From positions 124,001-188,000 of the forward strand of contig NC_021833.1 in NCBI RefSeq assembly GCF_000439455.1: a stretch of 64,000 nucleotides of DNA, written 5' to 3'. The notes beneath the pieces were generated by a model. The model ran no database searches. It was not told the DNA's origin and saw only the letters and a program-made list of their open reading frames with translations. The DNA comes from Spiroplasma diminutum CUAS-1 (GTDB taxonomy: Bacteria; Bacillota_I; Bacilli_A; Mycoplasmatales; Mycoplasmataceae). Position numbers and translations under genes: made by a program. This document shows positions 56,849-64,000 of this stretch, piece after piece. How positions within the stretch are numbered: the stretch's first letter is position 1; each line of letters starts with the position of its first letter.

Positions 56849-57574
56849 ATGTTTTTAAGAATAAATGGAGATATTAATTATTATCTTAAAAGATCAAATT
56901 TCATTGAATACTTTGATGAGCATAATCTATCTCGAAAAACTAAATGATATATAAAAAGTATTGAAAGAAAAGTAAATGATAAAAGTGCATTTACTTATTT
57001 TAAATATTGAATATTATGAAGATGAATTAATTTGAATTTTAAATTATCAGAAAGTTTTATAATCAAATTAAATAAGAATGTAAAAAAATTAGGTTTATCT
57101 TTAACTTCTAAAGAAGAGAGATTCATAAGAGATATTCAAGAATTAGTTTTTAATTCTTGAAGGCCTTTAAAAGAGTTGCCAGTTAGATTTAAATTAGAAA
57201 AAAAAGAAAAGGTTAATTTAATACAAACAGGTTTAAATATACACAATTATAATCCAGAAAAAACTGATAATAAATTAAGTTTGATTGGTAAATACGATTG
57301 TTATTTTTCGAATAACAATATTTATATAACTGATAACAAGCAAAAGGTTTTTAAAATAATTAAAAATAGCTCAATAACTAATGTTTATATTGAGACATTC
57401 GGTATTGTTGTTGAAACAAATAAACATAAATATTTATTTAGGGGTAAAAATAGATTGTTAACATATGTATTACTTCAAAGAATGATACCTAGATTAAATT
57501 TAAAAATTGAAGCAATAAATGATTTATATAACTATTTTGATTTTTGAAATAAATTAATATCAAAAATTAGTTAG
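56849..57574 (+). CDS. Uncharacterised 241-aa protein upstream of nagB
   Basis: The protein is basic and soluble-looking, with three Trp codons (all TGA) clustered at residues 66-73 (YWILWRWINLNFKL), a short aromatic helix that might touch the membrane. The second half has beta-strand-like segments (SNNNIYITDNKQKVFKIIKNSSITNVYI...HKYLFRG) that could form a PH- or GRAM-like fold. I recognise no family. It is 28 bases upstream of nagB, so it probably shares a transcript. The start follows AAGAGGTG. Confidence 0.65.
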
Positions 57575-57602
57575 AATATATTTATAACAGGAGATAAGTA
57601 AT

Positions 57603-58328
57603 ATGAAAATTATAAAAATTTTAGACAACAATGAAGCTGGAAAAATAGTAAGTGATTTAATTTTAGATGAAGTTAAAAGTAATAAGAATGTTATATTAGG
57701 TCTTGCAACAGGTAGTTCACCAATAACAACATATGAAAATATTATAAATAAAACAAAAGATCAAAATATTGATTGAAGTAATGTAATTACATTTAATTTG
57801 GATGAATATAAGGGTCTTGAATCAGATCATAACCAATCATATAGATATTTTATGAATAATCAGTTATTTAATCATATCAATATTAAAAAAGAAAATACTT
57901 TTGTACCAAGTGGTTTAATTGATTCAGATAATGAAGCTCAAAAGTATGATGAATTAATAGCTCAAAAAGGTGGAATAGATTTACAACTCCTTGGATTGGG
58001 TATTAATGGACATGTTGGTTTTAATGAACCAGGAAGTGATTTTGAGGGTTTAACTTCAATAGTTAATTTAACAAAGTCAACAATAGAAGCTAATTCAAGA
58101 TTCTTTGAAAATGAAAGTGATGTTCCAACACAAGCAATTTCAATGGGATTGAAATCAATTATGAATGCTAAGAAAATTATTTTAATTGCAACTGGTGAAG
58201 CAAAAGCAGAAGCTGTTAAAAATTTAATTGAGGGACCAATTTCAAAAGATTGACCTTGTTCAATATTATTGAATCATAATGATGTTACAGTTGTTATTGA
58301 TGAACAAGCTGCAAAATTATTAAAATAA
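57603..58328 (+). CDS. nagB: Glucosamine-6-phosphate deaminase
   Basis: The 241-residue enzyme converts glucosamine-6-phosphate to fructose-6-phosphate and ammonia, feeding amino sugars into glycolysis. Motifs are LGLATGSSPITTYE (phosphate loop), TFNLDEYKGL (catalytic Asp) and LGLGINGHVGFNEPG (catalytic His region). The length matches the short Gram-positive form. It precedes tpiA, and an unknown gene lies 28 bases upstream. Together with a possible extracellular glycosidase (20963) it could support amino-sugar use. Confidence 0.95.
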
Positions 58329-58360
58329 AAATAAAATCCTTTTAAGGATTTTTTATTTTA
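58329..58360 (+). terminator. Terminator of nagB
   Basis: AAAATCC/GGATTTT around a six-base loop is followed by a T-rich stretch. Confidence 0.8.
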
Positions 58361-58425
58361 AATAATTTGCAACATTATAATATGGTGTAAAATCATATAG
58401 TAAAACACTAGAGGAGTATATAAAT

Positions 58426-59175
58426 ATGAGAAAACAAATTATTGTGGGAAACTGAAAAATGTTTAAAACAAATTCACAGGCAATTGAATTTATTAAATCA
58501 GTAGATTCAAAAGTTAAAGCAGATGAAAATATAATAGCAGGTATTGCTGTACCTTCAATTATGTTAAGCGATGTTCAAAAAGTTGCAAAAAATATAGTTA
58601 TTTCAGCACAAAACTGTTATTTTGAACAAGAAGGAGCATTTACTGGTGAAATATCAGTTCCAATGTTACAAGATTTAGGAATTAAATATGCAGTTATTGG
58701 TCATTCAGAAAGAAGAGATATCTTTGGAGAAACTGATGAAATGATTAACAACAAAGCTAAAGCATTATTAGCAGCAAGTATTACACCAATTTTATGTTGT
58801 GGAGAAAGCTTAAAAACTTATGAAGATGGAACAACTATTGATTGAGTTAAATCACAAATAACAAAAGGATTTGAAGGAATCTCAGCAGATGATGCAAAAA
58901 AAGTTGTAATAGCTTATGAACCAATTTGAGCTATTGGAACAGGGAAAGTTGCAACCCCAGAAATTGCACAAAATGTATGTAAAGAGATTAGAGATATTAT
59001 CAAAAATATTTATAATCAAAATGTTGCAGACGAAATATTAATTCAATATGGTGGAAGTGTTAAACCTGAAAATATCAAAGACATCTTAGATCAAACTGAC
59101 ATAGATGGTGCACTAGTTGGTGGAGCTTCATTAATTGAAGATTCATACTTAGGATTAGTAAACTATAAAGGTTAA
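58426..59175 (+). CDS. tpiA: Triose-phosphate isomerase
   Basis: The 249-residue enzyme interconverts dihydroxyacetone phosphate and glyceraldehyde-3-phosphate. GNWKMF holds the catalytic Lys, His 93 is in VIGHSERRD, Glu 165 is in AYEPIWAIGTGK, and the phosphate loop GGSVKPEN is present. It is followed closely by a HAD phosphatase and gpmI, forming a glycolytic operon. The start follows AGAGGAG. Confidence 0.97.
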
Positions 59176-59185
59176 TTAGAATTAG

Positions 59186-60007
59186 ATGAGTTATAAAATA
59201 TTAGCTCTAGATATGGATGGTACCACTTTTAAATCATTAGATGATATAGTAATGGAAAATGTAGAACCTATCAATCAAGCAATCAAAAACGGTGTTAAAG
59301 TAGTTTTTGTAACAGGAAGACCTATACATACAAAAATGAATAGATTAGATCTATTTAATTTTGACAATGATGGAGCTCTTTTTGCTGCATTTAACGGAGC
59401 ATTGATTTATGATTTGAAAAATAATGAAGCAATTGATGCAAATCCAATAGATAAGGAAACTGCTTTAAAAGCATTTGAGCTTTTAAAATTAGATGAAGAT
59501 TTTAAAGAAATAGAACTTTGAGCATATACTGTTGATGACAAACTAAGTTATATCAATATGCCTATAAGTCAGGGTAAAATTTTAAAACATGAAGTCAATT
59601 TCTTTGATTATGAACCAGTAGTTTTTGATTCTACTAATATGGAAATGTTAGATTGTCATAAAATATTAACTATGAATACAAATATGAAATATGTAAATAA
59701 ACTAAGAGAAATAGGTTTAGAAGTTAGTTGAACTGAGGGATCTCTTGCAGGAGAAATTACTAAAAAAGGTATCAATAAAAAATATGCTCTAGAATTTTTA
59801 TCAAAAAAATTCTCAATAGATAAGGAAGAAATTTTAGCCATGGGTGATGGAGCAAATGATGTTCCTATGTTTGAATTTGCAGGGCTTTCAATAGCGCCAG
59901 CAAATGCCCATGATGAAATTAAAGAAAAAGCAAAAGAAGTTTCTGAATACACAAATTTAGAAGGTGCAGTTGCTAAAGCAATTAATAAATATATATTAGG
60001 AGAATAA
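59186..60007 (+). CDS. Cof-type HAD-family phosphatase in tpiA-gpmI operon
   Basis: The 273-residue protein has motif I LALDMDGTTF, motif II FVTGR, and motif IV AMGDGANDVPMFEFAG, so it should be active on small phosphates. It lies 10 bases after tpiA and two bases before gpmI, a conserved spot between glycolytic genes in related mollicutes. A sugar-phosphate clearing role is plausible. The ribosome binding site is weak (AGAATTAG), so translation may depend on coupling to tpiA. Confidence 0.87.
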
Positions 60008-60009
60008 CA

Positions 60010-61596
60010 ATGAAAACAAAAAAACCAGTAGTATTGGCAATATTAGATGGGTGAGGACTTGCAGAAAATGGAACAGGAAATGCAGTTTTTCAAGCTAATA
60101 TGAAATTTGTAGAAAGTCTTAAAAAAGAATATCCATGAGCAGCATCACATGCGAGTGGAGAATGAGTTGGACTACCAGAAGGACAAATGGGTAATTCAGA
60201 AGTTGGACATATTCATTTAGGAGCAGGAAGAATTAAATATGAATCATTATCATTAATTAATAAAGCAATTAATGATAATAATTTTGATTCAAATGAAGAA
60301 ATTCAAAAAGCTATCAAAAATTCATTAGATAAAAATAGTGCTTTCCACATTATGGGATTATTTTCTGATGGTGGGGTGCATTCACATATGAATCATATGT
60401 TTGCAACTTTTAAAGCCGCTGCAAAAGCAGGAGTAAAAGAAATTTATGTTCATTTGTTTACAGATGGAAGAGATACAAAACCAACTGTAGCATTAGACTA
60501 CTTAGAAAAATTAAATAATTTATTTGCAGAATATAATGTTGGACAAGTAGGTTCAATTTCAGGTAGATTCTTTTCAATGGATAGAGATAAAAGAATGGAA
60601 AGAGTTGCTGAAGGATACAAATCAATGGTTGATAGAAATTGTGAAAATTCATTCAATGATCCAGCAACATATATTCAAAGTCAATATGATTTAGGAAAAG
60701 ATGATGAGGGAATTCTTCCAGCATATAATTTAAATTGTGCAAATGGTTATATTAAAGAAAATGATACAGTAGTATTTGCAAACTTTAGACCAGATAGAGC
60801 TATTCAAATGGCAAGTACATTTACAAACCATGATTATGCAGCTTGAAGTGATGAAGTATTTAACGGTTTAACTTTCTTAGGAGATAAAATTTATTTCTTA
60901 TGTATGATGGAATATTCAGATTCAGTTAAATCAAATCATATTGCATTTAAATCAATAGAGGTTATTAATGGTTTGGGAGAATGACTAAGTAAAAAAGGTT
61001 ATAGACAATTAAGAATTGCTGAAACTGAAAAAATTGCTCATGTTACTTTCTTCTTTGATGGTGGAAAAGATTACTTTAAAAATGGTTTGGCAACTCCAGA
61101 AGAAATTAAATTAGAGGGAGCTGCAATTGATCTAATTGCATCACCAAAAGTAGCAACTTATGATTTGAAACCTGAAATGTCAGCTGTTGAAATTACAGAT
61201 CAATTAATTAAAAGAATTGACTCAGAAGAATTTGATTTAATTGTATTGAACTATGCAAATTGTGACATGGTAGGACATACTGGTGTTTTAGATGCAGCAA
61301 TCAAAGGTGTAAAAACTTTGGATGAACAATTGAAAAGAGTTTATGAAGCTTGTGAAGCTCATGGTGCCACTATGATTATTACAGCAGATCACGGAAATGC
61401 TGAAGTAATGATTGATGGAGAAGGTGGGCCAAATAAGAAACATACAAGCCAACCAGTTCCAATTATCATTACAGATAAAACAATTAAAATGAGAACTAAG
61501 AATGCAGCAATTGCAGATGTTGCTCCAACAATTTTAGATATTTTAGGTGTTGAAATTCCTCAAGAAATGACACAACCTTCTTTAATTGAAAAATAA
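60010..61596 (+). CDS. gpmI: 2,3-bisphosphoglycerate-independent phosphoglycerate mutase
   Basis: The 528-residue manganese enzyme converts 3- to 2-phosphoglycerate in glycolysis. Metal Asp is in VLAILDGWG, the phosphorylated Ser is residue 63 in GQMGNSEVGH, and ADHGNAEVM provides further metal ligands. Trp codons are a mix of TGG and TGA. It is the last gene of the tpiA operon and ends at a bidirectional terminator. Confidence 0.97.
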
Positions 61597-61630
61597 AAAA
61601 ATACCTTCTATATATTAGAAGGTATTTTTT
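61595..61630. terminator. Bidirectional terminator after gpmI
   Basis: AAAAATACCTTCT pairs with AGAAGGTATTTTT. The stop codon of the convergent membrane gene lies within the hairpin. Confidence 0.88.
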
Positions 61631-62816
61631 TATTTAAATATATTTTTTCATAAATCAGTGGAAGTAAAATTATCACTGAAGCAAAATAGAAATTAAGTGC
61701 AAATAAACTGGACATTACTGTTGTTATAAAATTTAAAGTTGGATTATTGTAAACATTTGTTATTTTTAAAATTGTAAATACTATTGAGGATATATTAAAT
61801 AATAAAATTATTATGTATAAGAATAGATACATAAAATCATATAGTACAGAGTTTTTATCACTAAAATTATATTTATCAATGTCAGTTAACTTGTAAATTG
61901 CCAAAGAAATGAAAATTGCACTTAAAAGTATTGTTATTATTCCCAATACTTTTTCTTCTTTAGTAGTTGAGAATACATTTCTCTCTTTTTTACTTTTTTC
62001 CTTTATACATAAATTGTTTAGTCATATCATAAAATATTGACATAGAACTATTAAGAATAGACAGAAAATTGTACCTGTTGTTAATAGTTCAATTCCATTT
62101 TTAACATTAGGATTAAAAAAGAAATAAGGTGTTGAGAATATACCAATTTTACTATTATCATCTTCTAATAATTTTATTACTCATTCATATTTATCTTCTA
62201 ATCAAAGTTGCTCTTTTGCAGAAATTTGATTTAAAAAGTAATCACTTCCAAGCTTGTTCATTATTGTCATTCTAATAATTACAAATAGTAAATAAAATAT
62301 TGGATAAATTCAACCAATTAGTAATTCCTTTTTATAAAAACTAGCTATATCTATTTTTTCTTTTTTTATAAAAACAAAGAAGTAAGTCATTGCAATAATA
62401 TAAGTTACTAAATGAGTTGTAACAGTTATAAATCATTTAATAAATGTATTATAAACATTTGCATAAGAAACCAAGGGATTTGAATTTATGTCTTGATTTG
62501 AAAGTGTTCCAGTTAAAGCAGATCAAAACAATCCCATTGTTAAAGTAAAATAACTTAAAAAATTTATTCAAGCAATTTTTCCAGGTTTTCATAAACCTCA
62601 TTTACCATCTAAAGCAACAAATAAAAAGAAAATAAAAAACATTCAATTTGTTTGAGTTGTTCAAAAACTCATATCTGCAAAAATTCTATTATATCAGTTA
62701 AAAACATGATATCTTGGAGCTGGATCTAATTGAGCCATAACAGCAGATAAAACTAAAAAGGCAAAAAAGTAAATGAAAAAAATATATCAGCTAATTATTT
62801 TTAATTTTCTTTTCAT
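61608..62816 (-). CDS. Eight-or-more-span membrane protein, possibly MAGa3780/Pr6Pr-like
   Basis: The 402-residue protein has about eight to ten membrane spans. The start at 62816 gives MKRKLKIISWYIFFI, a typical first span. Residues 30-75 (DPAPRYHVFNWYNRIFADMSFWTTQTNWMFFIFF) resemble the yFTxQSN pattern of Pr6Pr-type proteins and of a membrane protein family described in mycoplasmas. That likeness is from memory and not certain. Trp is encoded mostly by TGA. It is downstream of a flavin reductase on the same strand, with a terminator between them. Confidence 0.65.
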
Positions 62817-62858
62817 AAAATCCTCGTATTTTCAATCCTTTTTATTATAAATTAATTA

Positions 62859-62890
62859 AAATAAAAAAGCATTTTTACAAATGCTTTTTT
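62859..62890 (-). terminator. Terminator of the flavin reductase gene
   Basis: AAAAAAGCATTT pairs with AAATGCTTTTTT. It overlaps the stop of the reductase and precedes the membrane gene on the minus strand. Confidence 0.8.
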
Positions 62891-63869
62891 ATCAACCATT
62901 ATTGACTACTTTTCTATCTTTAATTATTTTTTCAATGTTTATTACAGCTTGCATTGCTTCATAAGCACATGAAACTAAATTTCTTACTTTCGTTTCATAA
63001 ACACAACAATCTCCTGCAGCATATATTCCTTGAACAGAGGTTTCCATTTTATAATCAACTTCAAACCTATTTAGTTTATTGATTTTTAAATCTAAATTCT
63101 CAAATTTTTCTTTTTCAATAGTTTGTCCGAATTGAACAATAATTGAATCAAATTCTAATTCTAATTCTTCTTTTGATTCAATACCAACTATTTTCAATTT
63201 TTTTGCAATATATTCATCTTCTTGAGAAATACTTACAAAATTATAAGGTGTTAAAAAATTAATATTATTATTTCTTGCTTGTTCAATACTTGCTGGCTTT
63301 GCTCTAAATTCATCTCTTCTGTGAATTATAGAAACACTTTTAGCAATTCCTGTAAGCTCATTTGCTCAATCTAAAGAAGAATCTCCACCACCAAAAATTA
63401 ATACATTATGATCTTTAAAACCTTGTATATTTGTAACTGAATAAAAAATATTATCATAGAGTTTTTCAACTAATTGCATTGGTTTAAAAACTCCAATACC
63501 ATCTGTAAATAATATTCTCTTATATTTTTTTACTTCTCTATTAGAAAACTTCACTTCAAATCAATTAATGTGTTTTTCATCTTCAGGTTCAATAGCTTTA
63601 ATTTCTAAAACATATATATTATATGTTATCTTTATATTTTCATCTTCTTTTTTAATTGCTTCAAACATTTTATCCATAGCTTCTTGTGCTTGAATTTTTG
63701 GAATTGCTGGGAAATTATAAATATATTTTTCAGGATAATATGTTGAAACTTGCCCACCATATGTATCTTTTGCTTCTACAACATCTCCAGTTAATTTTAA
63801 ATCTGCTGCCATTTTTCAAGCATATAGGCCAGCAGAACCACAACCAATTATTAAAATATCTTTAATCAT
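62889..63869 (-). CDS. Ferredoxin-NADP+ reductase type flavoprotein (TrxB-like, no CxxC)
   Basis: The 326-residue protein has the FAD motif DILIIGCGSAGLYAA-like at its start, the NADPH motif VLIFGGGDSSLDWA and the C-terminal ATGD-like IYAAGDCCVY. The disulfide CATC of thioredoxin reductase is absent; the corresponding region reads FTDGIGVFKPMQLV, as in YumC-type ferredoxin/flavodoxin-NADP+ reductases. It likely reduces a small electron carrier. Several TGA codons are Trp, including the last residue. It diverges from the partial gene at the window end. Confidence 0.82.
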
Positions 63870-63937
63870 ATAATTGCCCTCCAAAATAATGCAAAATCAT
63901 TATATCATATATACATATATGTAAAGGAGAATTGGCA

Positions 63938-64000
63938 ATGAGAATTGAAGTTAATAATATTGAAGAATTAAATAAAGTAAGCTCATTTATTGGCAATAAA
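63938..64000 (+). CDS. Start of an unidentified gene (3' end outside window)
   Basis: An ATG with an AAAGGAG site begins an open frame of 21 visible codons (MRIEVNNIEELNKVSSF). This is too short to identify. It diverges from the flavin reductase gene across 68 bp. Confidence 0.5.
   Translation, partial: MRIEVNNIEELNKVSSFIGNK

Noticed and set aside
62889-63869. Thioredoxin reductase
   Set aside because: The CxxC redox pair is missing; the sequence fits YumC-type ferredoxin-NADP+ reductases.

Overview
The window reads as a chromosome segment of a mollicute of the Spiroplasma/Mesoplasma/Entomoplasma group; a Spiroplasma is my best guess. DNA is very AT-rich. UGA is read as tryptophan throughout: nearly every conserved protein runs on through in-frame TGA codons at Trp positions, and true stops are TAA or TAG. 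Genes have purine-rich Shine-Dalgarno sites, many intergenic gaps hold hairpin-plus-T-run terminators, and 17 tRNA genes with encoded CCA ends are present. No rRNA, insertion sequence, phage gene or CRISPR array was seen. No gene-free stretch exceeds 300 bases.

Layout. 1-8.6 kb: two large membrane proteins, then ligA-gatC-gatA-gatB. 8.6-15.8 kb: a potassium uptake pair (ktrA, ktrB, divergent), a P2-type cation ATPase and an ABC exporter. 15.9-17.0 kb: six tRNAs around a small membrane protein. 17.0-20.8 kb: an NCS2 uracil permease with a leader ORF, two HAD phosphatases and thioredoxin. 21.0-28.8 kb: a membrane-anchored DUF4091/GH123-like protein and a polyamine ABC transporter (potA, potB, and a potC-coiled-coil-potD fusion) with its own leader ORF. 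28.9-30.2 kb: eleven tRNAs. 30.2-33.1 kb: MgtA-type Mg2+ ATPase behind a leader ORF and attenuator-like hairpins. 33.1-38.1 kb: a lipoprotein, an unknown gene, leuS and a ferritin-like gene.

38.2-47.8 kb holds the most unusual block: five tightly packed genes for a very large UPF1-type SF1 helicase, two unrecognised proteins, a ClpB-like AAA+ protein with a degenerate N-terminal half, and a small NrdG-like radical SAM enzyme. No ribonucleotide reductase lies nearby. I do not recognise this set as a described system; it may be a defence, repair or RNA/protein quality-control machine.

47.8-64 kb: an ECF-S-like/MFS-like membrane protein (again behind a leader ORF), folD and fhs (one-carbon metabolism), a sucrose PTS permease plus sucrose-6-phosphate hydrolase, NADH oxidase, nagB, tpiA, a HAD phosphatase, gpmI, a membrane protein and a flavin reductase. 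Much of this supports sugar import and glycolysis in a fermentative, host-associated cell without a wall.

A second theme is regulation by short leader ORFs. Four lie directly upstream of transport genes (uracil permease, potA, mgtA, the folate-neighbour membrane protein), each overlapping or abutting an RNA hairpin that could terminate transcription or hide the next ribosome binding site.
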